Source: an uncultured Bacteroidota bacterium (GTDB lineage: Bacteria; Bacteroidota; Bacteroidia; Bacteroidales; P3). From it: DNA of 39,555 nt. Shown in pieces: positions 15,810 to 24,216 of the stretch (positions are counted from its first letter, which is position 1; each line of letters starts with the position of its first letter). The notes under the pieces are model-generated. The model ran no database searches. It was not told the DNA's origin and saw nothing but the letters and a program-made list of their open reading frames with translations. Where the stretch lies: positions 1 to 39,555 of the forward strand of contig CACXXO010000020.1 in the NCBI GenBank assembly GCA_902771735.1, in the 5' to 3' direction. The translations under genes and the position numbers were made by a program.

Positions 15810-15827
15810 AATTATTGATTTTATTGA

Positions 15828-15986
15828 TTATTGTTTTTCAAAATGAGTCTTATCTACCGAGCAGAGGGGGCACACCCAGTCGGCGGGCAGGTCCTCGAAC
15901 TTGGTGCCGGGAGCGATGCCGTTGTCAGGGTCACCTTTTGCGGGGTCATACTCATACCCACAGACGTTGCAAACATACTTTTCCAT
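15828..15986 (-). CDS. Rubredoxin
   Basis: A 52-residue protein. It begins [19 protein letters not shown] and has the second pair WVCPLC, giving the Cys-x2-Cys ... Cys-x2-Cys site for one iron, together with FEDLPADW typical of the family. It should carry electrons to the flavodiiron protein or to rubrerythrin. The start at 15986 is set by this N-terminus, and the stop is TAA at 15830-15828. A good promoter lies 37 bases upstream. Confidence 0.97.
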   Translation of the reverse strand: MEKYVCNVCGYEYDPAKGDPDNGIAPGTKFEDLPADWVCPLCSVDKTHFEKQ

Positions 15987-16022
15987 ATTATATTCGTATT
16001 AAAGGGTTAATATTTCAAAATG

Positions 16023-16054
16023 CAAAGATACGAAATTATTTCCGAAGCGGCAAA
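16023..16054 (-). promoter_or_regulatory. Promoter of rubredoxin-ferritin
   Basis: On the minus strand TTTTGCC (TTTG at 16054-16051) and TATCTTTG (16030-16023) are 20 bases apart. It lies between the stop of the Hrb gene (16063) and rubredoxin, so this pair can be expressed apart from the flavodiiron unit. Confidence 0.75.
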
Positions 16055-16062
16055 ATTTTTTT

Positions 16063-16695
16063 TTATTCCACCAACTTGAAGTCGCTGGCGGGGTGCTTGC
16101 ACCAGGGGCAGATGAAGTCGGCGGGCAAAGAATCGCCTTCATAGACGTAGCCGCAGACCTCGCAGACCCATTTCTTCTTGCCGTTCGATGACGGCTGGGT
16201 GGTGGCTGCAGGTTTGGGTTTGATATGCTGCTGGTAGTAGGCATAGGTCAGCGAGGGGTCGTCGCTCAGGTGCACGGCTTCGGTGATGTCGGCGATGAAG
16301 AGGGTGTGTGTGCCAAGGTCCTTGGCATAGTTCATCTGGCCCGAGAGGTAGGCGTTGGTATACTTGGGCAGGTAGAGCAATCCGTTGCTGGAGCGCATCT
16401 CCACGTCGCAGCCCTCGAACTTGTTGACGTCGCGGCCGCTCTGGAAACCGAAGTGCTCGAATACTTTCATCGGCGTGTGCTCGGTGAGGCAGCAGACGTT
16501 GAAACGACCGGTGCGCAGTATCATGTCGTGCGTCAGATTCTGCTTGTTGACGGATATCATCATCTGCATGGGCGACGAGGTGAGCTGTGCCACCACATTG
16601 ACGATGCAGCCGTTGTCCTTTTCCCCTTCGCGGGCGATGAGCACGTAGAGTCCGTAGCCTATCTTGGTGATGGCGTCGTTGCTGAGTTTGTCCAT
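16063..16695 (-). CDS. hrb: High-molecular-weight rubredoxin (flavin reductase-rubredoxin fusion)
   Basis: 210 residues. Residues 1 to about 155 are an FMN-binding split-barrel flavin reductase domain (GYGLYVLIAREGEKDNGCIVN, VCCLTEHTPMKVFEHFGFQSG). After a Pro/Ser linker comes a short rubredoxin domain with [12 protein letters not shown] and FICPWC. This fusion is known from anaerobes as the NAD(P)H:flavodiiron-protein electron donor. That fits its place one base after the flavodiiron gene. ATG 16695 opens the MDKLSND start; the frame extends upstream into the neighbour. Confidence 0.92.
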   Translation of the reverse strand: MDKLSNDAITKIGYGLYVLIAREGEKDNGCIVNVVAQLTSSPMQMMISVNKQNLTHDMILRTGRFNVCCLTEHTPMKVFEHFGFQSGRDVNKFEGCDVEMRSSNGLLYLPKYTNAYLSGQMNYAKDLGTHTLFIADITEAVHLSDDPSLTYAYYQQHIKPKPAATTQPSSNGKKKWVCEVCGYVYEGDSLPADFICPWCKHPASDFKLVE

Positions 16696-16696
16696 A

Positions 16697-17905
16697 TTAC
16701 AATTCGAATTTAAGGTTGGCAACAATGAGGTCGGCCAGCTCGGCGAGCTCTTTCTCCTGCTCGGGTTTCATGGCGCTCTTGAGGGTGAAGGTGTCGCCCA
16801 GCACCGTCATATCTTTCATCTCCTCCACCATGGCGCGCATCAGCTTGCCGCTCTGCGGGGCCCAGGTGCCGTTCTCTATCAGTGCCCAGGTGCGGTTCTG
16901 GAAGGCGTGGGCCTTGAGGTCGTGGAGCAACTCCTCCACCGGGGTGTAGATGCCGTTGTTGTAGGTGCTTGCCGCAAGGACGATATGGCTGGCGCGCCAG
17001 CATTCGGCCACCAGCTTGCTGGTGTGCGTGCGGCTGGCGTCGTAGGCCTTGATGTTCTTCACGCCACGCTGGGCCAGCAGGGTACCCATGCGCAGGGCGG
17101 CGGCCTCGGTGTGGCCGTAGATGCTGCCGTAGATAATCACCACGCCTTTCTCCTCGGGCTCGTAGCGGCTCCACACATCGTGCTTGCCGATGAAGAATTC
17201 CAAGTTGCTGCGCCACACGGGACCGTGGAGCGGGCATATCATATTGATGTCCAATGCGGAAGCCTTCTTGAGCACCGTCTGCACAGGCTGGCCGTACTTG
17301 CCCACGATGTTGACGAAATAGCGGCGGGCATCGTTAATCCATTCGCCCTCGAAGTTCACCTCGTCGGCATAGAGGTTGCCGCTCAGTGCGCCGAAAGTGC
17401 CGAAGGCGTCGGCCGAGAAGAGGGTCTTTGAGGTGCTGTCGTAGGTCATCATCACCTCGGGCCAATGCACCATGGGTGCCATGGTGAAGACGAGGTTGTG
17501 GCGTCCCAGCGAGAGGGTGTCGCCCTCTTTGACGGCCTGCAGCTGCACGGGCTTGCTGCCGAAGAACTGCTCCATCATCTGTGCCGCCTTGGCGGTACAG
17601 ACCACCGTGGCCTGCGGGTGGCGCAGCAGCAGAGGGGCTATGAGGGCGCCGTGGTCGGGCTCCATGTGATTGACAATCAGGTAGTCGAGCTGACGGCCAT
17701 GGAGCGCCGCCTCGACATTCTCGAAGAACTGCTCGCTGACGGTGAGGTCGGCGGTGTCCAAGAGCGCAGTCTTCTCGTCCAGAAGCACATAGCTGTTGTA
17801 CGAAACCCCACGGGGAATGGGGTATACGTTCTCGAACAGGGCGGTGCGGCGGTCGCTCACGCCGACATAAATGAGGTCATTGCTGATGGGGTGGATGTTA
17901 TTCAT
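16697..17905 (-). CDS. A-type flavodiiron protein (oxygen/nitric oxide reductase)
   Basis: 402 residues. The N-terminal metallo-beta-lactamase-like domain carries the diiron ligands in NHMEPDH (His80, Glu82, Asp84, His85), then MVHWPEVMM, FSADAFGTFG and CPLHGPVW. The flavodoxin domain starts near residue 255 with VVIIYGSIYGHTE. The enzyme reduces oxygen to water, or NO to nitrous oxide, with electrons from rubredoxin. It is followed one base later by Hrb. It is expressed away from cutC, with array B2 in the shared upstream region. The promoter near 17910-17960 is AT-rich but has no clear TAnnTTTG box. Confidence 0.95.
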   Translation of the reverse strand: MNNIHPISNDLIYVGVSDRRTALFENVYPIPRGVSYNSYVLLDEKTALLDTADLTVSEQFFENVEAALHGRQLDYLIVNHMEPDHGALIAPLLLRHPQATVVCTAKAAQMMEQFFGSKPVQLQAVKEGDTLSLGRHNLVFTMAPMVHWPEVMMTYDSTSKTLFSADAFGTFGALSGNLYADEVNFEGEWINDARRYFVNIVGKYGQPVQTVLKKASALDINMICPLHGPVWRSNLEFFIGKHDVWSRYEPEEKGVVIIYGSIYGHTEAAALRMGTLLAQRGVKNIKAYDASRTHTSKLVAECWRASHIVLAASTYNNGIYTPVEELLHDLKAHAFQNRTWALIENGTWAPQSGKLMRAMVEEMKDMTVLGDTFTLKSAMKPEQEKELAELADLIVANLKFEL

Positions 17906-18008
17906 AGTGTTTGTTTTTTCAATATGTTAAATAACGTGAAAAAATGTCATATAGTATGTCCTCCGGTAAAAATAAAATCCGCTTGCCGCAGGGTAAGGTA
18001 GAACCCCC

Positions 18009-18097
18009 TATGAAGACCCTACCAACACCCTACCAACTCCTACCACGGTAGGAGTTGGTAGGGTGTTGGTAGGGTGATAATAGGTTGATAGTGCCTA
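18009..18097. repeat. 11-bp phased palindromic array, copy B2 (flavodiiron/cutC divergent junction)
   Basis: Units TATGAAGACCC, TACCAACACCC and TACCAACTCC lead to the dyad CCTAC-CACG-GTAGG (18039-18052). Reverse-sense units then follow in the same phase to about 18097. Positions 18016-18044 and 18047-18075 are perfect 29-base inverted repeats separated by two bases. TCCGCTTGCC (17978-17987) to the left is identical to the sequence left of copy B1, and the distance to the first unit is 21 bases here against 10 there, a difference of exactly one unit. Confidence 0.93.
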
Positions 18098-18110
18098 CTT
18101 TATACTTATT

Positions 18111-18142
18111 TTTCGCCAATCGGGGAAAAAGTTGTATTTTTG
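18111..18142 (+). promoter_or_regulatory. Promoter of cutC, possibly giving a leaderless transcript
   Basis: TTTCG (18111-18115) and TATTTTTG (18135-18142) are 19 bases apart. The cutC ATG is at 18147, only four bases after the -7 box, so transcription would begin at or next to the start codon. Confidence 0.7.
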
Positions 18143-18146
18143 CAGC

Positions 18147-18827
18147 ATGATTGACGTTGAAATTTGTTGCAATTCGATAGCCTCGGCGGTGGCTGCCAAG
18201 GAGGGCTGCGCCGACCGCATAGAACTCTGCCGCGATCTGGAGTGCGGCGGACTGACTCCCAGCGATGAGGCCATCGCTTACTGCTCCCGCCACTTAGGCC
18301 TGCGTACCCATGTGTTGGTGCGTCCGCGTCCGGGAAACTTCTGCTACACGGAGTTTGAGCAGATGGAGATGATTGCCACCATCAAACGTTGTAAGGAACT
18401 CGGCGCCGCCGCCGTAGTGCTGGGCCTGCTGACCGAGGACGGCAAGGTGGATGTGGAGGTGACGCGTCGGCTCGTGCAGCTGGCGGCGCCCATGGAGGTG
18501 ACCTTCCATCGCGCCTTCGACGAGGCGCAGCAGGACCCTCAGGAGGCGCTGTGGGCTGTGGCTGCCGCGCGTTGCGACCGTCTGCTGACCTCCGGCCAGC
18601 GCCTTACAGCCCTCGAGGGTGCCGGTGTCATCCGCCAACTGGTGGGTGTGACGGGTGTGAAGATCCTTGCCGGTAGCGGCGTCACTCCTGGCAATGTGCG
18701 CCAACTGGTGGCCGAGACCGGCGTCCGCGAGGTGCACGGCAGCTGCAAGAAGACCCTCGACGACGGCACCCTCGTCACCGATGCCGCCACGGTGAGACAG
18801 TTGATTGACCAAACATTGACATTATGA
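18147..18827 (+). CDS. cutC: CutC family protein (copper homeostasis / TIM barrel)
   Basis: 226 residues. Family motifs are VEICCNSIASAVAA at the N-terminus, ADRIELCRDLECGGLTPS, LVRPRPGNFCYT, FHRAFDE, LLTSGQ and ILAGSGVTPGNV. CutC is a TIM-barrel protein originally linked to copper tolerance; its enzymatic role is uncertain. I chose ATG 18147 over an in-frame TTG at 18132 because the latter lies within the promoter. It overlaps the lipoprotein gene by four bases (ATGA). Confidence 0.95.
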   Translation: MIDVEICCNSIASAVAAKEGCADRIELCRDLECGGLTPSDEAIAYCSRHLGLRTHVLVRPRPGNFCYTEFEQMEMIATIKRCKELGAAAVVLGLLTEDGKVDVEVTRRLVQLAAPMEVTFHRAFDEAQQDPQEALWAVAAARCDRLLTSGQRLTALEGAGVIRQLVGVTGVKILAGSGVTPGNVRQLVAETGVREVHGSCKKTLDDGTLVTDAATVRQLIDQTLTL

Positions 18828-21475
18828 AAAAAATAATTCCTCTGTTGATGGGTCTGGTGCTGTTGGCTTCGTGCCACCGCGACCCGCATTTTATCACAGA
18901 TAAGGACTATCGTGCCGAGGTGCACGAGGATTTCGAAGGCCGCATGGCGGAGTTCCCGATGCTGGATGTGCGGTTGGATACGCTGAGCGCCATGGAGCGT
19001 GAAGCCATGGAGTTCCTCTATGCCTATATGCCCCTGAGCGACCTGGCCGACTATGAGCCGTCGTTCTACTTGCAGCAGGTGCGCTACGCCTTCAAGGTGC
19101 GCGAGGAGATGGCGTGGGGCAAGGACATCCCCGAGGATGTGTTCCGCCACTTTGTGCTGGTGTACCGTGTGAACAACGAGAACCTCGACACCGCCCGCAT
19201 GGTGTTCTACCGCGAGTTGAAGGATCGTGTGCAGGGCATGACCATTGAGGAGGCTGCCCTGGAGGTGAACCACTGGTGCCACGAGCATGTGGCCTACCGT
19301 GCCAGCGACAGCCGCACGTCGTCCCCGCTGGCAACGATGAAGACCTCGCTGGGCCGCTGCGGGGAGGAAAGCACCTTTACCGTCACGGCCATGCGCGCCG
19401 TCGGCATCCCTGCCCGCCAGTGCTACACGCCCCGCTGGGCACATTGCGACGACAACCACGCATGGGTAGAGGTCTATGTTGATGGCGAGTGGAAATTCCT
19501 GGGTGCCTGTGAGCCTGACCCACGACTGAACATGGGGTGGTTCTCCGTGCCGAGCACCCGTTGCATGATGGTACACACTAAAGCCTTCGGTAAATACAAA
19601 GGCGACGAAGAGGTGGTGAATCGCACGAGTCTCTATAGCGAACTGAACCTGCTTTCGCATTATGCGCCCACGCGCCGTGTCACCGTCACCGTGGTAGATG
19701 AGAACGACCAACCGATGGAGGGTGCGCATGTGAAGTTCAAACTTTACAACTACGCCGAATACTATACCCTCGCCGATATGACCACCGACAAGGCGGGTAA
19801 GGCTTCACTCACCACCGGCTTGGGAGACCTGATGATATGGGCGACGGATGGTGAAACTTATATTTTCAGGAAGCTTGATGTGCGGAAAGATAGTGTGGCG
19901 ACCGTGAAGCTTGAAAAGGACGTAATTAAGACGCCGCAGTACCGAGAGGATAGGATTGGCTGTTTCTGGACAGATGATTGGGTGTTCGAGATGGTTCCTC
20001 CTGCAGCAGATGAACCCAAAGTGGTGGCCACCGAGGAGGAGACCGCCGCCAACGCCAAACGCCTGGCCTATGAGGACTCACTGCGCAACGCCTACACCGC
20101 CACATTCCCAACCAAAGACAACTACAAGCAACTCCTGAAACCCAACATTAATATCACTGATGAGCAGGCTTGGGAGATAATCCATAAGAGCGAAGGAAAC
20201 TATGCTGAGATTGCTAAGTTTATCAACAACCATTGCGACAGTGTGAAAGTTTGGTACTACAGTGCAGGATTCGATTTTGGCCTTGTTTGTGAAGAGAGAT
20301 TTGAATATACTCCACATCTTTACGACTATCTTTGCACCTTTAGCGACAAAGATTTACGCGACATCACCGCAAATGTGTTGGAGTCGCACTATGCAATTAC
20401 GGGGGATGAGTACTTGCTTTATGTCCAGAAAGGCATCCTCCCTGCTCGCATCAGCAACGAGATGGTGCGACCCTACCGTGAGGAGCTGGCAAGTTTCAAG
20501 GGGATGACTGCTGAGGAAATCAAGCATTGGGTGATGGACAGCATCAACGTCGACGACAGCAGCAATTACTACAACTGTCCCATCTCGCCGGTGGGAGTCT
20601 ACAAGTTGCGTCGTGCCGACAGCCATAGTCGCGACATTTTCTTCGTGGCGGCTTGCCGTGCTGCCGGAGTACCCTCCTATCTGGACAATGCCACAAATAT
20701 AATATATGTATGGGAGAATGCCACTTGGGTCGTCAGAGACTTTAAGGACCTTAAGGACTCTAAAGGCCTTAAAGCCGCCAAACTTACCCTCACCTACCGA
20801 GGCAAAGAACCCGCCAAACCTGTATACTGGCCGCACTTCACCCTCGCCAAGCTGGAGAATGGAGACCTGCGCACCTTCGACTTCGAGGATGATGCACGCA
20901 TGGCCAAGTTCCCCGCCACCATTAAGCTGGAGCCCGGCATCTACTGCCTCTCCACCGGCAACCGCTACCCCGACGGGGCCGTGCGGTCGCGCCTGGAGTT
21001 CTTCGAAGTGAAGTCGGGCGAGAAGGTAACCAAGGAGATCGTCATCCTGCCACTGCTGGCTCATACCGACGAGTTGGGTGCCCTCGACAAGAACTTGGAA
21101 CTTTTCGACGGCATTGAACTGTGGGACTATGCTGGCAACAGCGGCATGCTTTATATCAACCTCGGCGAATACAGCGAGCCTTCGAAGCACCTCATCGTGG
21201 AGTTGCGCCAGTTGCAGAAAGAGATGATGCAGTGGGGTGGCATGACCTTTATGGTAGGCCCCGCCAAGTTGAATATGACTGAATGGCATTTGGTGAACAC
21301 CGACATTACCTACAGCAAAGGGCTGTTGGAGCAACGTATCCTCGAAGCCACCAAGAGCGGTGCCAATATACAATATCCGTTGGTTGCCTTGATTGACAAA
21401 GATGGGCAGATACGCTATCATAGCACCGGCTACAAGATAGGTGTGATAGAGCAGGTGCTGAAAGCAGCAAAATAA
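18824..21475 (+). CDS. Lipoprotein with active and degenerate transglutaminase domains and a thioredoxin-like end
   Basis: 883 residues. The lipobox LLASC puts the lipidated Cys at 17. A transglutaminase-like domain has Cys179 in LGRCGEEST, His212 in DNHAWVEV and an Asp or Glu in GACEPD (about 230-232), a complete triad. A carboxypeptidase-regulatory-like Ig domain follows (VTVTVVDENDQPMEGAHVKF). A second transglutaminase-like region near 600 has lost the Cys (LRRADSHSRDIFFVAACRAAGVPS). The last 130 residues look thioredoxin-like without CxxC (PLVALIDKDGQIRYHSTGY). It probably acts on periplasmic or surface peptides; the substrate is unknown. The stop codon lies inside a terminator stem. Part of the middle (about 20130-20420) is more AT-rich than its surroundings. 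Confidence 0.85.
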   Translation: MKKIIPLLMGLVLLASCHRDPHFITDKDYRAEVHEDFEGRMAEFPMLDVRLDTLSAMEREAMEFLYAYMPLSDLADYEPSFYLQQVRYAFKVREEMAWGKDIPEDVFRHFVLVYRVNNENLDTARMVFYRELKDRVQGMTIEEAALEVNHWCHEHVAYRASDSRTSSPLATMKTSLGRCGEESTFTVTAMRAVGIPARQCYTPRWAHCDDNHAWVEVYVDGEWKFLGACEPDPRLNMGWFSVPSTRCMMVHTKAFGKYKGDEEVVNRTSLYSELNLLSHYAPTRRVTVTVVDENDQPMEGAHVKFKLYNYAEYYTLADMTTDKAGKASLTTGLGDLMIWATDGETYIFRKLDVRKDSVATVKLEKDVIKTPQYREDRIGCFWTDDWVFEMVPPAADEPKVVATEEETAANAKRLAYEDSLRNAYTATFPTKDNYKQLLKPNINITDEQAWEIIHKSEGNYAEIAKFINNHCDSVKVWYYSAGFDFGLVCEERFEYTPHLYDYLCTFSDKDLRDITANVLESHYAITGDEYLLYVQKGILPARISNEMVRPYREELASFKGMTAEEIKHWVMDSINVDDSSNYYNCPISPVGVYKLRRADSHSRDIFFVAACRAAGVPSYLDNATNIIYVWENATWVVRDFKDLKDSKGLKAAKLTLTYRGKEPAKPVYWPHFTLAKLENGDLRTFDFEDDARMAKFPATIKLEPGIYCLSTGNRYPDGAVRSRLEFFEVKSGEKVTKEIVILPLLAHTDELGALDKNLELFDGIELWDYAGNSGMLYINLGEYSEPSKHLIVELRQLQKEMMQWGGMTFMVGPAKLNMTEWHLVNTDITYSKGLLEQRILEATKSGANIQYPLVALIDKDGQIRYHSTGYKIGVIEQVLKAAK

Positions 21476-21507
21476 GGGAGGCCGCGCGAAGCGCGGCCTC
21501 CCTTATT
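21471..21507. terminator. Strong bidirectional terminator, perfect 17-bp stem
   Basis: AATAAGGGAGGCCGCGC and GCGCGGCCTCCCTTATT pair perfectly around the loop GAA. The TAA stop codon of the upstream gene (21473-21475) is within the left arm. It serves the convergent S9 peptidase gene as well. Confidence 0.9.
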
Positions 21508-21510
21508 CTT

Positions 21511-23526
21511 TTATTTAAGATAATCCTCGTAGTATTGGAACATCTTTTGATATAAGTGCAGGCGCTCGCGCCCCAGCACGTTGTGCTCATGGTGGGGATA
21601 GACAAAGTAGTCGACCTGCTTGTAGTTGTTGATGCAGCGCTCGATGAACTCCAGCGAGTGCTGCCACACCACCGTGTTGTCTTCGGCACCGTGGATGACC
21701 AGTAGGCGGCCTTCGAGGTCCTTGGCTTTGTTGAGAAGGCAGTTGGCCTCGTAGCCTTCGGGGTTCTCCTGTGGAGTGTCCATGTAGCGCTCGCCGTACA
21801 TGATTTCATACCATTTCCAGTCGATGACAGGACCACCGGCGCAGCCCACCTTGAAGACCTCGGGGTGCGCCAGCTTCATGGTGATGGTCATAAAGCCGCC
21901 GAAGCTCCAGCCTTCGACGCCCATACGGTCTTGGTCGACATAGGGCAGACTCTTGAGAAACTTGACGCCCTCCATCTGGTCGGCCATTTCAATCTCGCCG
22001 AGGTGGCGGTGGGTGCAGCTCTCGAACTCGAAGCCTCGGTTGTCGGTGCCTCGGTTGTCGACGGTGAAGACCACATAGCCTTGTTGTGCGAGGAACATGA
22101 AGTAGAGGTTGCCGCCGCCGAGCCAGCTGTCGGTCACCAACTGCGAGTGTGGGCCGCCGTAGACGTAAACGAGGGTCGGATATTTCTTGCCCTTCTCCAT
22201 ATTGGGAGGAGTGATGAGACGGTAGTAGAGGTCGGTCTCGCCGTCGGCAGCCTTGATGGTGCCGATCTTCACCTCGGGCATGGCATAGTCCTTCAAGGGG
22301 TTCTCGGCCTCAAAGAAGGTCTTTATGGGGTTCTTGTGCTTGAGGTCGCGCAGGTCGGCACGCATGGGCACGTTTACACTGCTCCAAAGGTCGACCCACA
22401 TCGTGCCTTGCTCGTTGAGGGCTATGGTGTGGGTGCCGTGCAGGCCGTTCTCCTGCATGGTGAGGCACTCCATGGTGCCCTTCTTCAAGTTCACACGGTA
22501 GGCGTCGCGACCGGCGAGGTTGTCCTTGTTGGCATAGATGAAGATATTCTCGCCTTTCTTGTCGAACTGGATAAAGCCCTCGACCTCATATGCGCCTTCG
22601 GTCACCTGCTTTACGAGGGTACCATCTATATTATATAGGTATAGGTGCTTGTAGCCGTCGCGCATCGAGAACCAGAGGAATTGGTCGCCGCCAGGCAACC
22701 GCTTGCCGTTGCTTGGCAGGAAAATCATGGGTTCGCAGGGCTCCACGTAGCGAGGGTTGGTCTCCTCGAAGAGCACCTTCATGAAAGCACCCGACTCAGC
22801 ATCATACTGTTCAAGCCACATGTGGTTCTGCTCGCGGTTCACCTTGGCGATGAAGACATACTTCTCGTCGGGACTCCATGCGATGTTTGTCAGGTACATC
22901 TCACGCTCATGGACGGTGGTGTCGCGGGCAGTGTTCAAGTAGACGAGTTTCTGTGCAGTGGCATCCCACACACCCACTGTCACTTCATGGCTCTTCATGC
23001 CGGCCATGGGGTATTTGATGTTGCGCACCTCGGCCTCGCGGGCCTTGGTATTGACGATGGGATAGTCCACCACCATGCTTTGGTCCATACGGTAGAAGGC
23101 TAAGCGGTTGCCTTTGGGCGACCAGAACAGGCCGCCGTTGATGCCGAACTCGTTGCGGTGCACGCTCTCGCCGAGGACGATGTTGTAGCCGTCGCCACGC
23201 TCCACCAGTTTGCCGTCGACGTAGAGGTTGCCCTCTTTCAACTCCACGCGTTCCTCGAGTTTTGGGTCATGGCTCTTGGGCTTGCGCCAGTCGCGTTGTG
23301 CCTCGGTCTCAAGTTTGAACTCCTTCTTTCCGTCGAAGCCATAGAGTTCGCCTCCCTTGAAATAAGTGACAGTCTTGCCATCAGGGGCGAAGATGAAACT
23401 CATCGCCTCGCGCTTGGGGTAGAGGTCGCGGTCCATCAACTGGTCCCACTGCAACATTTTCTTTCCTTGTCCCAATGCGGTGCCCGCCATCAGTAGCGCC
23501 GCCACAAACATAATTATTTTTCTCAT
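21511..23526 (-). CDS. S9 family prolyl di/tripeptidyl peptidase
   Basis: 671 residues with a signal peptide (MRKIIMFVAALLMAGTALGQ). A beta-propeller domain covers about 40-430 and an alpha/beta-hydrolase domain carries Ser541 (GWSFGGF), Asp616 (HGAEDNTV) and His648 (HEHNV). The amine-binding motif in the propeller reads HRNEFGI with a single Glu126, not the double Glu of classical DPP-IV. That is closer to the prolyl tripeptidyl peptidase branch of oral Bacteroidales, an assignment made from memory. It should release proline-containing di- or tripeptides in the periplasm or at the surface. ATG 23526 is set by the signal peptide. Confidence 0.9.
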   Translation of the reverse strand: MRKIIMFVAALLMAGTALGQGKKMLQWDQLMDRDLYPKREAMSFIFAPDGKTVTYFKGGELYGFDGKKEFKLETEAQRDWRKPKSHDPKLEERVELKEGNLYVDGKLVERGDGYNIVLGESVHRNEFGINGGLFWSPKGNRLAFYRMDQSMVVDYPIVNTKAREAEVRNIKYPMAGMKSHEVTVGVWDATAQKLVYLNTARDTTVHEREMYLTNIAWSPDEKYVFIAKVNREQNHMWLEQYDAESGAFMKVLFEETNPRYVEPCEPMIFLPSNGKRLPGGDQFLWFSMRDGYKHLYLYNIDGTLVKQVTEGAYEVEGFIQFDKKGENIFIYANKDNLAGRDAYRVNLKKGTMECLTMQENGLHGTHTIALNEQGTMWVDLWSSVNVPMRADLRDLKHKNPIKTFFEAENPLKDYAMPEVKIGTIKAADGETDLYYRLITPPNMEKGKKYPTLVYVYGGPHSQLVTDSWLGGGNLYFMFLAQQGYVVFTVDNRGTDNRGFEFESCTHRHLGEIEMADQMEGVKFLKSLPYVDQDRMGVEGWSFGGFMTITMKLAHPEVFKVGCAGGPVIDWKWYEIMYGERYMDTPQENPEGYEANCLLNKAKDLEGRLLVIHGAEDNTVVWQHSLEFIERCINNYKQVDYFVYPHHEHNVLGRERLHLYQKMFQYYEDYLK

Positions 23527-23561
23527 AGGGTTTTCTTTTTCTTTTAACAACGTACAAAGCC

Positions 23562-23590
23562 GAAAGATATTGTGTGGCTTGAACGAAAAA
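23562..23590 (-). promoter_or_regulatory. Possible promoter of the S9 peptidase
   Basis: TATCTTTC at 23569-23562 on the minus strand is one base away from TAnnTTTG, 36 bases before ATG 23526. It lies directly after the Vor operon terminator. The -33 element is not clear. Confidence 0.4.
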
Positions 23591-23622
23591 AAAGCGTCCC
23601 GATGGGTGTCAGGACGCTTTTT
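23586..23622 (-). terminator. Terminator of the Vor operon
   Basis: On the minus strand AAAAAGCGTCC pairs with GGACGCTTTTT around a 12-base loop, and the T-run extends to eight Ts. It follows the stop codon of the gamma subunit (23641) by 18 bases. Confidence 0.88.
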
Positions 23623-23640
23623 GTGTAGTGCGGCAGATGC

Positions 23641-24192
23641 TTACAGCACCTGGACGGCTTCGATGATGCCCTTGCCGATTTCAATAGCTTCCTCGTTCTG
23701 GGGAATGAGGTTCCAGTGGCGCTGGGGCAGGGAGTGCTCCAAACCTTCGTGGATGTACTGCTTGTCGACAATGGGTTTCAGTTTGAGGAAGCCACCGAGG
23801 ACCACCATGTTGAAGACCTTGCTGATGCCAAGTTCCTGGGCTTTGGCGGTAGCTGCGATCTTGTAGATGTTGATGTCCTTGCGGGTGGGCTCGTGAGTGA
23901 TGCCGTTGGGGTCGTAGATAAGGTAACCGCCAGGCTTCACAGCGCTCTCAAACTTGTCCAGCGACTGCTGGTTGAGGATGATGGCAGTGTCGAACTGGTT
24001 GATGATGGGCGAACTGATGCGCTCGTCGCTGATGATGACGGAGACGTTGGCGGTACCGCCACGCATCTCGGGGCCGTAGCTGGGCATCCAGCTGACCTCT
24101 TTGTCCTGCATGACACCGGAATAGGCAAGAATCTTACCCATCGAGAGGACACCCTGTCCACCGAAACCGGCTATGATGATTTCTTCAGTCAT
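23641..24192 (-). CDS. 2-oxoacid:ferredoxin oxidoreductase, gamma subunit
   Basis: 183 residues of the catalytic-domain gamma chain: IIIAGFGGQGVLSMGKILA at the N-terminus, SWMPSYGPEMRGGTANVSVIIS and ILNQQSLDKFE are family landmarks. It should bind the CoA/pyrimidine side of the enzyme complex. It is the last gene of a delta-alpha-beta-gamma operon, 24 bases after the beta subunit, and ends at a strong terminator. Confidence 0.93.
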   Translation of the reverse strand: MTEEIIIAGFGGQGVLSMGKILAYSGVMQDKEVSWMPSYGPEMRGGTANVSVIISDERISSPIINQFDTAIILNQQSLDKFESAVKPGGYLIYDPNGITHEPTRKDINIYKIAATAKAQELGISKVFNMVVLGGFLKLKPIVDKQYIHEGLEHSLPQRHWNLIPQNEEAIEIGKGIIEAVQVL

Positions 24193-24216
24193 TGTTTCTT
24201 CGTTTTTAATTGTTAA

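Noticed and set aside
18132-18146. TTG start of cutC five codons earlier
   Set aside because: It lies within the -7 promoter box; MIDVEICCNS at 18147 matches the family N-terminus.
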